Shown one piece after another: positions 1 through 9,958 of a DNA stretch of 64,000 bases; position 1 is the first letter of the stretch; every line of letters begins with the position of its first letter. The position numbers and the translations under genes were made by a program. The notes beneath the pieces were generated by a model. That model ran no database searches. It worked only from the letters and a program-made list of their open reading frames with translations, and was not told the origin of the DNA. The stretch is from Candidatus Heimdallarchaeota archaeon (GTDB lineage: Archaea > Asgardarchaeota > Heimdallarchaeia > Heimdallarchaeales > Heimdallarchaeaceae), in the NCBI GenBank assembly GCA_019057815.1, contig JAHLWR010000004.1:154617-218616 (forward strand), given 5' to 3'.

Positions 1-606
1 GCTGATGAGTTTATCGATGCTCTACCTAATGGGTATGACACTTTAGTAGTTGAAGGCGGTAAAAAACTATCTTCAGGACAACGTCAAATTATTACAATTG
101 CTAGAACAATGTTAGCTGACCCAAGAATCTTAGTTCTTGATGAAGCTACGAGCAGGTTAGATGCTTACACAGAGTCTTTAGTACAAGCTGCTCAAAGAGA
201 ACTTTTCAAAGAGCGCACAACTTTTGTAATAGCACACAGATTATCAACAATAAGTGATGCGGAGAAAATAGTTGTTCTTGACCATGGAGAATTAGTTGAA
301 ATAGGTTCTCATAGAGAGTTAATGGACTTAAATGGTATCTATGCTGATCTTTACAAAACTTACTATGTGCATCAAGGGTTAGCTGAAATAGATGTAGATA
401 TAGCAGATTTAGAACCGGAAGAACTAGAAGAACCGGCTAAAGCTGTTTCACCTCAAATGATGGGTATGACAAAGGGAGACCATATGGGAAGTAAAAATGA
501 ATCTACTCTAAATAAAAAAGAGATGAGGAAACAACTAGAAAAAATGTCTCCTGAAGACAAACAGAAATTTATGCAAAGAATGAAAGAGCAGAAGAAGTTC
601 AAGTAA
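1..606 (+). CDS. ABC exporter, C-terminal part of ATPase domain (5' truncated by window edge)
   Basis: The reading frame is open from base 1, so this is the 3' end of a longer gene. It shows the second half of an ABC nucleotide-binding domain: signature LSSGQRQ, Walker B ILVLDEATSRLD and the switch histidine in IAHRLSTI. ATSRLDA in place of the usual ATSSVDA, and the D-loop/H-loop spacing, fit the fused permease-ATPase exporter class (MdlB/MsbA-like). After the ATPase core there is an acidic linker and a charged helical tail of about 50 residues rich in Lys, Met and Glu, which is unusual for the family. Membrane domain and Walker A lie outside the window, so the substrate cannot be inferred. 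Confidence 0.9.
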   Translation, partial: ADEFIDALPNGYDTLVVEGGKKLSSGQRQIITIARTMLADPRILVLDEATSRLDAYTESLVQAAQRELFKERTTFVIAHRLSTISDAEKIVVLDHGELVEIGSHRELMDLNGIYADLYKTYYVHQGLAEIDVDIADLEPEELEEPAKAVSPQMMGMTKGDHMGSKNESTLNKKEMRKQLEKMSPEDKQKFMQRMKEQKKFK

Positions 607-712
607 TTCTTATATATTTTTTATTTAGCTAATTTAAAATACTCAAAGAGTCTATGTATTTCTGTAAAGATAATATTTAGGATTATCAATAGAATGAGAT
701 GAGGATACAGTA

Positions 713-1444
713 ATGAGGAAAAAAAATAGTTTATTATTTTTATTAATTTTCATTGTACAATTATGCGTTCTAGGAGTAAATGCAGATCCAACAACAACAA
801 TTTCTGAAAATGAAACTTTAACAACAACAATAGTTGAAAGTGAAACTATTGATCTAGATTGGTATTATTTATATCAAGTAAATGAAGAAACACCAGTAAA
901 AGATACTCAAGTAGTAGTCAATATCCTTTCTTCTGCTTCTATCGATTTCTTTGTAGCGGATGAGGGAGACACGGATGATTATTTAGACGGTGAATCAATT
1001 TACGTTTATATTGATGTGAGGAATATAACAGACGATACTCTTTCTTTTACTCTGGAAAGTAAACAGATGTACGAATTCGTTTTTGAGAACTCTGGAGATC
1101 ATGGATTAGATGCTACTGTAACATTTTCTATAACCTTCATTTATGAATCAAGTTCTCTAGGGGATAAATATACCTGGATTATATGGGTGATTATCGGTAT
1201 TGCTGTAATAGGAATGATAGTCTTTTTCTCTAATAGAAGAAAAAGACAACAAATTTACAAACCTGCTTATCAACCCTATCAACCATATGCTCCAACTCAA
1301 CAAACTGTGGAGAGTAGTGGTTACAAACCAGCGCAAACACAAATTACCCAAGACACTCTGATGGCTAAATATTGCACGAATTGTGGAGCACAAAACGACG
1401 ATAATGCAAGCTATTGCACGAGTTGTGGGTCAAGTATAAATTAA
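713..1444 (+). CDS. Secreted/membrane protein with C-terminal double zinc ribbon
   Basis: The 243-aa product has an N-terminal signal peptide (KKNSLLFLLIFIVQL), an external beta-rich domain of about 120 residues (residues 25-145), one transmembrane helix near residues 152-172 (WIIWVIIGIAVIGMIVFF) followed by RKRK, then a Gln/Pro/Tyr-rich linker and a zinc ribbon with two CxxC pairs (YCTNCGAQ and YCTSCGSS). The inferred topology puts the ribbon in the cytoplasm and the beta domain outside. An upstream GAGG 10 bases before the ATG is a plausible ribosome binding site. The external domain was not recognised; a surface sensor or anchor with a cytoplasmic zinc module is a reasonable description. 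Confidence 0.75.
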   Translation: MRKKNSLLFLLIFIVQLCVLGVNADPTTTISENETLTTTIVESETIDLDWYYLYQVNEETPVKDTQVVVNILSSASIDFFVADEGDTDDYLDGESIYVYIDVRNITDDTLSFTLESKQMYEFVFENSGDHGLDATVTFSITFIYESSSLGDKYTWIIWVIIGIAVIGMIVFFSNRRKRQQIYKPAYQPYQPYAPTQQTVESSGYKPAQTQITQDTLMAKYCTNCGAQNDDNASYCTSCGSSIN

Positions 1445-1574
1445 AGCTAGGAAGCATTCAACAAATAATACTATTTTCTTGTTTTCTTTTTCTTATTAGC
1501 TTCCAGAGCTCTTTTTTTTGAAATAATAATTGTTATATAAAAAAATTTAATATCATAATTTTCTTTCCTAAAAC

Positions 1575-1793
1575 ATGGATATTGTTTTAGAAAGTACTAT
1601 TAAGTGCCCTTTTTGCGGATTTGAGGAAAAAATAAAAATGCCTGAAGATAAATGTATGAGAACAATCATTTGTAACAATTGTAAGAGAGCAATTACTCCA
1701 AAAGAAGGAGATTGTTGCGTTTTTTGTAGTTATGCAGATGTTCCATGCCCTGCAATTCAACAAGAAAAAGATGATAGTAAGTTGTTTGTTTAA
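1575..1793 (+). CDS. Small zinc-binding protein with CPFCG and GDCCVFCSY motifs
   Basis: A 72-aa soluble protein with at least three Cys pairs: CPFC (residues 11-14), CNNC and CCVFC, then a final VPCP. The segment GDCCVFCSYADVPCP resembles a motif seen in a family of small prokaryotic zinc proteins. It likely binds one or two zinc ions. No enzymatic residues are evident. It follows the previous zinc-ribbon gene by 130 bases on the same strand, with a T-rich stretch between, so it is probably transcribed separately. Function unknown. Confidence 0.7.
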   Translation: MDIVLESTIKCPFCGFEEKIKMPEDKCMRTIICNNCKRAITPKEGDCCVFCSYADVPCPAIQQEKDDSKLFV

Positions 1794-1827
1794 ATCGGAG
1801 TACTTAAGGTTTCATTTTATATTAAAT

Positions 1828-2322
1828 TCAAGAAAACTCTTTCTTTTTTTTCACGATTTTCTTCCACCACGATTTATATCGTGTCTTCAGTGGAATATCT
1901 TTCATTGCGCGTTTAGGAACCACACCTAACTCTAAGAGTGTATCTTCGAAGTTGTCAAAATCACTAACATTGATGTATCCTCTACCAATTTTATCTCCAT
2001 ATAAATCAATAAACTTCTCAAGTGTCATATCTAATTGCTTTTCAACTTTTTCACTATCTTCAGATAATGGCGAAGTGAATACAATAATCAATTCTTTCTC
2101 TTTGTCAATTCTAAAATGAAGCCTTAAATTACTAAAAACCACTGTTTGGATATCTTGTTGCCCAAAAGATTCTTTCGAAAAAGCGTACATCGCTGCAAAG
2201 AAACCTGTTTGGAGTGTATGATCAGGTTGCATTTTGCATGTTTCTCCTCCAAAGCATTTGCTATAATAAGGTAAACCAGAAGTATCCATAACAAAAACAT
2301 CATCAGCCACTGAAATCACCAA
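1828..2322 (-). CDS. Longin/roadblock-like domain protein
   Basis: The 164-aa soluble protein begins almost directly with VFVMDTSGLPYYSK, followed by TGFFAAMYAFSKESFG, then beta strands (VVFSNLRLHFRID, ELIIVFTS) and a helix. This order (strand, Gly-Pro turn, strand, long helix, three strands, helix) and the GF-A sequence match the C-terminal domains of the TPR proteins at 49.9 and 52.1 kb, suggesting one superfamily. Longin and roadblock folds commonly bind or regulate small GTPases, and are abundant in Asgard archaea. The tail is Lys/Trp-rich. The start codon used here is GTG; TTG just upstream is equally possible. Fold assignment is inferred from pattern, not from a search. Confidence 0.55.
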   Translation of the reverse strand: MVISVADDVFVMDTSGLPYYSKCFGGETCKMQPDHTLQTGFFAAMYAFSKESFGQQDIQTVVFSNLRLHFRIDKEKELIIVFTSPLSEDSEKVEKQLDMTLEKFIDLYGDKIGRGYINVSDFDNFEDTLLELGVVPKRAMKDIPLKTRYKSWWKKIVKKKKEFS

Positions 2323-2444
2323 GATAATGTAATCGACTACTTGTTCTAAAACTTTTGGAAATTTAAAAAATAAATAAGTGATTTTTTGAAACTCTATGTT
2401 GTTTTTTCGATAAGTTTATTACAATCTCGCATAAAGCATGAGTA

Positions 2445-2756
2445 ATGACAGATAAACTCGAAAATGATGATACTGAACAGATAAGAAAAGCTCTTAAAAC
2501 TCAAAATAGCCTATGGATAAAAAACAAATGGCTTTTTTGGACATGTATCATACTTTCTCCAGCAGCTTTTGTTTGGGGTTTCTTCATCCCTTTAGATAGT
2601 ACATGGCAGCATTGGGTTCAGTCAATGATTTTCATAGTATCTGTTGGTTTCTTCATTGTTCCAATGTCATATCTGTTTAATCTCTTGTGGATGGCGTTTT
2701 TAGGGAAAAAATCTGCTGATATCGATGTCGATGAATCATCTGTTGATAGTAATTGA
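2445..2756 (+). CDS. Small two-helix membrane protein
   Basis: The 103-aa protein has a charged N-terminal helix (residues 1-28), two predicted transmembrane segments (about 30-48 WLFWTCIILSPAAFVWGFF and 60-82) and an acidic Asp/Ser-rich tail. This resembles the common prokaryotic 2TM-type small membrane proteins, but no family-defining motif was recognised. It sits alone between the divergently oriented longin-like gene and the large ABC permease. Function unknown. Confidence 0.6.
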   Translation: MTDKLENDDTEQIRKALKTQNSLWIKNKWLFWTCIILSPAAFVWGFFIPLDSTWQHWVQSMIFIVSVGFFIVPMSYLFNLLWMAFLGKKSADIDVDESSVDSN

Positions 2757-2886
2757 TTACTCCTTTAACAACTCAAAAAATGTGAAGATTAAGAAGTAGG
2801 GTAAAAAGCAATAAATTATGTTTATCTAATTTTTCCATCAGTTTTTCTTTGAACATTCATGAGTGTGGACATTTAAACAAAATAGC

Positions 2887-2895
2887 TTATAAATA
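2887..2895 (+). promoter_or_regulatory. TATA box of ABC system A
   Basis: TTATAAATA centred 24 bases before the ATG at 2915. In archaea a TATA box lies about 26 bases before the transcription start, so the transcript probably begins at or next to the start codon (leaderless). Confidence 0.6.
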
Positions 2896-2914
2896 ACTTA
2901 ATCTATCCCTTCGT

Positions 2915-5900
2915 ATGCGTAATGGAATGAAGAAACAGATAGTATTATTTTCTTTTCTCTTAATATTCATGTTCTCAAGCCTTACAACAGCTACAAATAA
3001 AGCTCTGATAACAGAAAATGATGATATCCCACTATTGCTTACCCCACAAAAAGATATCAATTATGTGAGAAGTAACATCCAAATAGATGATCATAATAGG
3101 ATTCATACAATTTATTATATTAGTTATGAGAATGGTACAAGTGTTATTCTGCATCAAGTAGGTAGCAATCTTACTGAAATATATGTTTTGTTTTATGAGT
3201 ATCTCACAATTGATGAATTAATAGCCATACCTGATGGTATTGCATTAGCTTTTACTTCTCAAGAAGGTTTTAAGAATCAAAATATATTCCTTTACACATG
3301 GCAAGGAGGTCTGTTTAACACTGAATTAGTTGAAACAGTTTCAATGTATTACGTTGATATTCGCGTGTTTTCAGATGAAGAAGCGATTCATATCTTACAC
3401 TCAAATAGAGCAAGATACGGGGAAGATCTCTACATAAACCATTTTCAATATTTTTATGTGAATGGATCCTCAAGTTCAGAGATTTATGATACTTCTTTCC
3501 AAACGTCTTATCTGCGAGATTTCTATTGGAACAATAGCAGTTTATATCTCTTTTTTCAATATTGGCAGTGGTTTGATAACGGGACAGATAAAAGTTACTT
3601 AATTTTAAATAGAGTAAGTAAAAATAGTTATGAAAATATCACAAATATTGTTTCTAGCAACTATTGGTATCAGGATTGGTTAACCTTCTCTGGAGATGGA
3701 ATGTTTGAACTTGTTATATTCTACGATGGAGATCTCTATAGCAAGAGATATACTACAGATGGAGAAACTACTGAAACACTTGATTTAGGAACCTTTACAC
3801 TTATACCTCTTGACATATATTATTTAGATTATCTTTATGTTATTAGTTACGAGAGTGTTTCATATTATGTTTACAAACAAAGTTATTATTATTTTGAAGA
3901 ATTGACATCTATAGATTCAGAGTATAGTCAGAAAGCTGTTGTAACAGCTATAACACTGGAAAATGGTACAGTCATAAAAGAATCAATTGAAATAGGCAGT
4001 TCAACGGATGATTATAGATACTTTTCATATTATCCTTACTATTTTGAAAATGGTTCGTATATACTTTCTTATACTACAAGAGCTGATTCTAATAATCTTG
4101 AAAATTTGATATTAAACGAAGATGAGATTATCTCATTCAGTCTCTATTCAAATTGTGTTATTAGTCCATTAGAAACACCTATTCTCTACGGTCTAAAAAG
4201 TTTAACACCTTTCCAATATTTCATTAAAAAGTACTGGGCTGCATTTGTTGTCCCCCTAGCTGTTTTAGCTATATTGTATGGAATATTCTACAAGAAGGTT
4301 AACAAATCATTAAGAAAATTAAAGAATTATCTGATTCGCCCTATTAAAGCTGACAAAAACAAAATACAACTGATTTTAATAAATCTCAGTTTGTTCTTTA
4401 TAAACTCATCTCAGATTATCTTTATATTGTGGAAAGCAAATAAAAAGAGATTAATAATTAGTATATTAGGATTAACAATTTTAGCAACAATAATCATTTC
4501 GAGTACAACACTTTACGATTCTAAACGCTCTGGCATGATTCTACAATTCGTCGATGGTTTGGATTTACAAAACAATGGTGACCCATCTATAGAATACAAC
4601 ATCTTTTTTGATTCTTCAGGAGTTGAAGGTCCAGTATTAAATGAAAACTTGAGTAGATATGCAGTTAACGAAATCATGTATAGAATTAACTCTAACACAA
4701 CATACTTATCAAAAATAATCTCCAGCTATTTTCATTCACTATCAGCAGATGTTGTACTCTCAAACATTATAGAAGATGGTATTGCTTACTATAGCACATA
4801 CATGGGTTTACAATCAAATTATAGTTACTTAATGTCTTCTCTACTTGATGAAGGTAGGCTTCCAAACAGAAAAAATGAAATCATTGCAACTCAATACACT
4901 CTAGATATTTTCAACATTGGAATTGATGATTATGTGAAAATCAATGGTTCAATAGATTCATCTCTCAATACATCTGAGCATGTTGTACTCAAAGTAGTTG
5001 GAGTTTATACAACTCCAAGCTATACAAAATTAATGACTTTGTGTCAAGAATTGAATGTTTCATATGATATTATAAACAATCTTATCTGGAAATTGAATTC
5101 ACCAATTATCACTTTCGATGATTATTTTTATGATAACTTAGAGAATTTAACCAATTATAGATTTTATCTCAATGGGTTTATGCAATTTGTTTATGATTTT
5201 TCGGATCAAACAGGCGATTTTATAGAAAATGTTGTTGACGAATGCAAGCAGCTTTCAAAGAGTAGTCCATACCACTTAACATTTGCTTCTAATTCGCAAT
5301 GGTCTTTTGGTACAGAGTTGAATTATGTGTTTAACTATCTTGATGATATTATGATGCAGACGCAGTTTATGATGGTACTTATAGCTATACCTATTATCTA
5401 TCTTGCTTGGTTTTTGCTTTTTGAAGTAAATGAGCTTTTTGGATCTAGTTTTAAGCAAGAAATACGAATTCTTCGTTCAAAAGGATCTTCAACAGGGAAT
5501 ATAGCTTTTATTTACACAACTATGAAAATTGTCGAATCCATCATAGCCATCTTTGCAAGCTTCGGAATTATGGTTTTGATATTACCTGTAATTCTTAAAA
5601 TAGACAAGGTTCTAAGTTTTAATGCTAAATTTTCTAGTATGAATTTTCAAACATTACCAGCTTCTATGGGAATTTCTTTCACATTCTTAATTTTGTTATC
5701 AATACCAAAAGTAATACAACTCTCAAAACAGAAGAAAACAATAGTCAAACCACCTAGAAAGTTTATACAAGTTGCTAAAAACTTCAAGTTACACCATCTA
5801 TTCTTAATTATCATTGGAGCAGGATTATTCTTTGGGTCCTTTTATCTAATCCAATATCTTGTCTTCATGATACCTGATCAAGAACAAGCTATGGCAACAT

Positions 5901-7243
5901 TTATGATTTTTGTCTACTTGATGGGAATAGGTGTGATGATAGCTTTACTTGGCTTAGGTTTAATTCTAAAGGAGATTCATAAAGTTATTGTGTTATATTC
6001 TAGCAAGATAGCTTGGAAAACTAAAAAATCAGTCTTCTCTTTCTCATTAGTTGATGTAAGATCTGATATTAATCTCTTCAATAATACATTCTTAACTTAT
6101 ATAATACTCATCTGGATTTTGGTTCCTTCAATCGTTATACCTCTAACTATCCAAAACAGAGTCTTAACTGATGCACGTTTTTACAGCGGGAGTGACATTC
6201 ATATAAGAGGTTGGGAAAACATTAATTCATCAATAATTAACAATATTACATCATATTCTGAGGTAGAGAGTGTAACAAATATATCGGTATACAACTGTTT
6301 ATATGGCAATCGAGAACTAAATATTTTAGTAATTAATGACACAAGTGATTTTCTTGAAACTGTGTTTAAACCGTCAAAAGAACATTTCACGGAGTGGGAA
6401 GAAAGTGTCCAACAAATAGAACAAAATAAAACAATGATGGTCTCTGATGCATTCAGCGAGGTTATAGCTCGTGGAAGTCAAGAATACACTTTTGTTTACA
6501 CTGTAAATTATACACTAATCAGTTTAAAATACAATATATCAAAAATCTTTGATTATTTCCCTATCTTCTACGATTTAGGTGAATATAGCAGAGAAATAAG
6601 TTATAGGGGTGGAATATACGCTCTTGTTATGACACAAGATAACTTTATTCAAATATATGATTCGCTTACTTCACCATCTAAATATATTGATAGATTGTTA
6701 ATAAACATTGGACAAAATGTTGATCAAACAGAATTCGCGAACACAATTCAAAAAGAATTAGGAATAGGCGTTATAACTGTAGATGAAATGGAAGAAACGC
6801 TACTTGAATATCAGTTTCCATTTTATACAGTTCTTGTAGCTGAATTTATTTTTGCTATTATAGTTTGCATAGCAGCAATTGCTTTCACGAGTTTTAGCAA
6901 TCCTCTAAAAATTCTACAAAATCGAATCACTAAACATGATGTACTAAAAAAGATAGGTGTACCAACACTATATATCATAGGCGTCGCTGCTTTAGAAATA
7001 CTCTTAGCTTGTATAATTCCGGGATTGGTTTTAGGAGGAGCTGCGGGTTATGGATTTGTCAAGTTATTAGATTTATTGCTTATTAGAGCTTTTACCCCTC
7101 GAGTTGGACTTTCATACATTATGCAATATCCGCCTATAGCCATGATTTTGATATTTGTAGGAATACCTCTACTATTCTACATATTATTTTACATATCAAT
7201 GAAAGTGAACTTCATCAAGTATAGACCTAGAAATCTGGAGTGA
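2915..7243 (+). CDS. ABC transporter permease A, FtsX/MacB type with large extracellular sensor-like domain
   Basis: A 1,442-aa membrane protein. It has a signal-like N terminus, about 400 external residues rich in aromatic/beta repeats (residues 30-430, propeller-like), and TM segments near 445-465 and 515-535. A MacB-like periplasmic core follows (about 540-820), then an FtsX-type TM bundle (about 825-985) and two more TMs. A second external domain (about 1090-1275) leads to a final three-TM FtsX block ending NLE-stop. The doubled core-plus-FtsX plan is that of LolCE/MacB-like permeases, which transmit force to the outside rather than form a classical channel. The partner ATPase starts 5 bases after the stop codon. 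It is paralogous to 22999-27318, of near-equal length. The substrate is unknown; export, lipoprotein handling or signalling are all possible. Confidence 0.8.
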   Translation: MRNGMKKQIVLFSFLLIFMFSSLTTATNKALITENDDIPLLLTPQKDINYVRSNIQIDDHNRIHTIYYISYENGTSVILHQVGSNLTEIYVLFYEYLTIDELIAIPDGIALAFTSQEGFKNQNIFLYTWQGGLFNTELVETVSMYYVDIRVFSDEEAIHILHSNRARYGEDLYINHFQYFYVNGSSSSEIYDTSFQTSYLRDFYWNNSSLYLFFQYWQWFDNGTDKSYLILNRVSKNSYENITNIVSSNYWYQDWLTFSGDGMFELVIFYDGDLYSKRYTTDGETTETLDLGTFTLIPLDIYYLDYLYVISYESVSYYVYKQSYYYFEELTSIDSEYSQKAVVTAITLENGTVIKESIEIGSSTDDYRYFSYYPYYFENGSYILSYTTRADSNNLENLILNEDEIISFSLYSNCVISPLETPILYGLKSLTPFQYFIKKYWAAFVVPLAVLAILYGIFYKKVNKSLRKLKNYLIRPIKADKNKIQLILINLSLFFINSSQIIFILWKANKKRLIISILGLTILATIIISSTTLYDSKRSGMILQFVDGLDLQNNGDPSIEYNIFFDSSGVEGPVLNENLSRYAVNEIMYRINSNTTYLSKIISSYFHSLSADVVLSNIIEDGIAYYSTYMGLQSNYSYLMSSLLDEGRLPNRKNEIIATQYTLDIFNIGIDDYVKINGSIDSSLNTSEHVVLKVVGVYTTPSYTKLMTLCQELNVSYDIINNLIWKLNSPIITFDDYFYDNLENLTNYRFYLNGFMQFVYDFSDQTGDFIENVVDECKQLSKSSPYHLTFASNSQWSFGTELNYVFNYLDDIMMQTQFMMVLIAIPIIYLAWFLLFEVNELFGSSFKQEIRILRSKGSSTGNIAFIYTTMKIVESIIAIFASFGIMVLILPVILKIDKVLSFNAKFSSMNFQTLPASMGISFTFLILLSIPKVIQLSKQKKTIVKPPRKFIQVAKNFKLHHLFLIIIGAGLFFGSFYLIQYLVFMIPDQEQAMATFMIFVYLMGIGVMIALLGLGLILKEIHKVIVLYSSKIAWKTKKSVFSFSLVDVRSDINLFNNTFLTYIILIWILVPSIVIPLTIQNRVLTDARFYSGSDIHIRGWENINSSIINNITSYSEVESVTNISVYNCLYGNRELNILVINDTSDFLETVFKPSKEHFTEWEESVQQIEQNKTMMVSDAFSEVIARGSQEYTFVYTVNYTLISLKYNISKIFDYFPIFYDLGEYSREISYRGGIYALVMTQDNFIQIYDSLTSPSKYIDRLLINIGQNVDQTEFANTIQKELGIGVITVDEMEETLLEYQFPFYTVLVAEFIFAIIVCIAAIAFTSFSNPLKILQNRITKHDVLKKIGVPTLYIIGVAALEILLACIIPGLVLGGAAGYGFVKLLDLLLIRAFTPRVGLSYIMQYPPIAMILIFVGIPLLFYILFYISMKVNFIKYRPRNLE

Positions 7244-7248
7244 TAAAA

Positions 7249-8982
7249 ATGATTACATGTAAAGATCTAATAAAAATTTTTCATGATCCTGTTACTGACT
7301 ATAAAGTTCCAGCCTTAAGAGGGCTGGATTTACATATCAAAGAAGGAGAACTAGTCTCTATCATTGGTCCTTCAGGTGCTGGAAAAACAACATTAGTCAA
7401 CATCCTATCTGGGTTAGACTTACCCACAAGTGGGTCAATTGAAGTAATGGGTAGCAGAATAGACCATCTAACAGAAGCTGAAAGAAGAGAATTCAGATTA
7501 TATAATTTAGGGATGATAAACCAATTCATCAGCGAGAATCTGTTTTCTAATTTAACTGTTAAACAAAATTTAGCTATTCCGAAAAAAATGCAATATCTTC
7601 CAACAGAGCATACAAAGAAGGAAGTTAGTGAGCTTTTAGAGATGCTAAATCTTAATCATGTGAAAGATAATATCGTAGCTAAATTGTCAGGTGGTGAAGC
7701 AATGAGATTAAGTCTGGGAACAGCTTTATCAAAAAACCCCAAGATTCTATTATTAGACGAACCTACGGGTCAGTTAGACACAAAACACACCCAAGAAATG
7801 ATTGAAACAATCAAACAAGTAAATATTGCTATGGGAAAAACTGTAATTGTAGTCACCCATGATATTAGGTTCAGAAATGTCTTCGAGAAAAGTTTCATTA
7901 TAAGAGATGGCAGATTAGTAGGTATTAGTCGCGATACTGATCGAAGTGAGTTAGATTTTCTTATGCATTCATCAGCAATAAACAGAGCTTACATTGATGC
8001 ATCTAATTTTGTCAGAATCCCTGATTCTGTAAAAACTTCTACTGCTTTGAGTGATACTGTAGAATTTGACACTCATCCTAGTAAGAAACTAGGTATTTTC
8101 TGGAATCCCGACATTCTAGCTAGAGACCAAGTTTTCGAATTAATAAATAATCCAATAAAAGGTAAAGAAGAAGATATTGATGCAATTAGCTATGAAGATG
8201 TAGAACCATTGTTGAGTAGATCATTTATTGCACCTGAAAAACAGCATCCAATTGTAGAGATAAGTAATTTGATGAAAGGATATGATTCCCCATCAGGTTT
8301 CAATGAGATACTTTCAGATTTGTCTCTTAGTATAAATCAAGGAGATTTCGTCTTTATTTCTGGACCTTCTGGAGTAGGAAAAACAACTCTTCTTAACCTA
8401 ATTTCTGGTCTAGATAAACCAAATGAAGGTGAAGTCAAAGTAATGGATTTCAATATTGTTGCTGAAAAAGAGAGAGATGTTTCCCTCTTTAGGTTACAAA
8501 ACATTGCTTTCATCACTCAACATAATAATCTTTTCGAACCCTTGCAAGTAAAAGATAATTTGGATATTCCCTATTTATTCCATAGAGGAAAGATTGACCA
8601 AGAATACTGTAAATCGATACTAAAAGAATGTCATATAGAACACAAATTAGAGTCTTACCCATTAGAATTGTCAGCAGGAGAAAAGCAAAGAGCAGCGTTA
8701 GCAACAGCTTTAACTCGCAAAACTAACATAATCCTAGCAGATGAACCCAGTGCAAATTTAGACAGCGAATTAGCAAGAACTATCATGGATTTGTTAATGG
8801 ACATAGCTAGAATAAATAACGTAACTATCATAATGTGTTCACATGATTTGACTTTGCTTCGTCCTGGTTTTCGACATATACAGTTGGATAATAGAGAAAT
8901 AGCTAGTGATGAGCGAGTAACAAAAGATATGCTAAGAAAAATTGTAACGGATTATCTTCAAATTAAGAATAAGACTAAGTAA
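7249..8982 (+). CDS. ABC transporter double ATPase subunit A
   Basis: The protein carries two complete MacB/LolD-type ATPase domains in tandem. Domain 1 has Walker A GPSGAGKTT, signature LSGGEAMRLSLG, Walker B ILLLDEPTGQLD and switch VVTHD. Domain 2 (from about residue 335) has GPSGVGKTT, LSAGEKQRAALA, IILADEPSANLD and MCSHD. Both look catalytically competent. A linker of about 90 residues joins them. The ATG at 7249 is preferred over the GTG at 7240 because GGAGTGA, overlapping the permease stop codon, is a good Shine-Dalgarno sequence for it. Fusing both ATPases in one chain suits a permease with two FtsX halves. Confidence 0.9.
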   Translation: MITCKDLIKIFHDPVTDYKVPALRGLDLHIKEGELVSIIGPSGAGKTTLVNILSGLDLPTSGSIEVMGSRIDHLTEAERREFRLYNLGMINQFISENLFSNLTVKQNLAIPKKMQYLPTEHTKKEVSELLEMLNLNHVKDNIVAKLSGGEAMRLSLGTALSKNPKILLLDEPTGQLDTKHTQEMIETIKQVNIAMGKTVIVVTHDIRFRNVFEKSFIIRDGRLVGISRDTDRSELDFLMHSSAINRAYIDASNFVRIPDSVKTSTALSDTVEFDTHPSKKLGIFWNPDILARDQVFELINNPIKGKEEDIDAISYEDVEPLLSRSFIAPEKQHPIVEISNLMKGYDSPSGFNEILSDLSLSINQGDFVFISGPSGVGKTTLLNLISGLDKPNEGEVKVMDFNIVAEKERDVSLFRLQNIAFITQHNNLFEPLQVKDNLDIPYLFHRGKIDQEYCKSILKECHIEHKLESYPLELSAGEKQRAALATALTRKTNIILADEPSANLDSELARTIMDLLMDIARINNVTIIMCSHDLTLLRPGFRHIQLDNREIASDERVTKDMLRKIVTDYLQIKNKTK

Positions 8983-9041
8983 GAAAATACAAACTAGAAA
9001 AAGAAAATAAAAACCTTTTCTATTTATTAATAACTGCATAA

Positions 9042-9053
9042 TTTTTATATATC
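9042..9053 (+). promoter_or_regulatory. TATA box for the secreted protein at 9118, with downstream GAGGT ribosome site
   Basis: TTTTTATATATC lies about 70 bases before the ATG, so this gene, unlike system A, has a leader of about 45 bases. GAGGT at 9106-9110 is a Shine-Dalgarno match 7 bases before the ATG. Confidence 0.5.
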
Positions 9054-9117
9054 TGGCTGAACATCTATAGAATTAGTTGTTATCATAATAAAAATGTGAT
9101 ACAGCGAGGTAATTAAT

Positions 9118-9948
9118 ATGAAAAAGAAAGCATTATTAATTTTATCTATTTTGGTTCTTTCAGTTACTGCTTTTACATTTAGCACAGTAAATGCGCAATT
9201 AGCAGATGGTTTTTACTACTCAGGTGAACTAGTAGCTGGAAAGGAATTAGAATGGGAATTGAAAGAACTTATAGCTGAAGGTTCTACTGAACCTGAAATT
9301 CATATATTTTATGGATATCCAATGGCTAAAGGGGATGTTTTTAAGATTAAACTACTTGAAGACCTTAATAGCTTAACTCTAGCTAATTATGGAGCACTCT
9401 TTACAACAACAACACCATGGGCAAACTTCTACATAAATGATGTGCTGATAACTAACAATGCCAGTGAAATCTCATTCATAGGAGAAGATATGGCAAATAT
9501 TACGGATTCTCCACTTGCAGCATTACCACTAATTATACCTACTACACTAGTTGTTGGTGGTGAAAATCAGAGTTTCTTTGATGATTTGCTTACAGATGCT
9601 GCATATACTGACACTACTATGGAAGTTGAAGGTTTTACAGTAGCATTGTCTATTTACACGAAAGGATCTCTTTTCATCACAGAGATGTCAATGAAAGGTG
9701 ATTTAGATTTCTTTGGTATGGAAATGACGGTGGACATGACATTCGAACTTTCCTTCAACATGGATTTAGGAATTCTCCATAAAATATACGTAGATAGTTA
9801 TACCAAGATGGGAACTGAAGAAGTATCGTCCACAGTGTTATTCCAAAGTACAGAAAATGTTGGTGTAGGAATTCCATTCCACTGGGTTTATGGTCTTATG
9901 GGTCTTTTCATCTTAGGACTAGCTTATACAACCTTCAAAAGAAAATAA
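9118..9948 (+). CDS. Secreted, C-terminally anchored surface protein
   Basis: The 276-aa protein has a signal peptide (KKKALLILSILVLSVTAFTF, cleavage probably after VNA at about residue 29), an external beta-rich domain with several N-glycosylation sequons, and a C-terminal TM helix (about 255-271) followed by FKRK. It has its own TATA box and ribosome site and follows ABC system A by 135 bases. An accessory or substrate-binding role for that system is possible but rests on position only. The external domain was not recognised. Confidence 0.7.
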   Translation: MKKKALLILSILVLSVTAFTFSTVNAQLADGFYYSGELVAGKELEWELKELIAEGSTEPEIHIFYGYPMAKGDVFKIKLLEDLNSLTLANYGALFTTTTPWANFYINDVLITNNASEISFIGEDMANITDSPLAALPLIIPTTLVVGGENQSFFDDLLTDAAYTDTTMEVEGFTVALSIYTKGSLFITEMSMKGDLDFFGMEMTVDMTFELSFNMDLGILHKIYVDSYTKMGTEEVSSTVLFQSTENVGVGIPFHWVYGLMGLFILGLAYTTFKRK

Positions 9949-9958
9949 AAACCTATTC

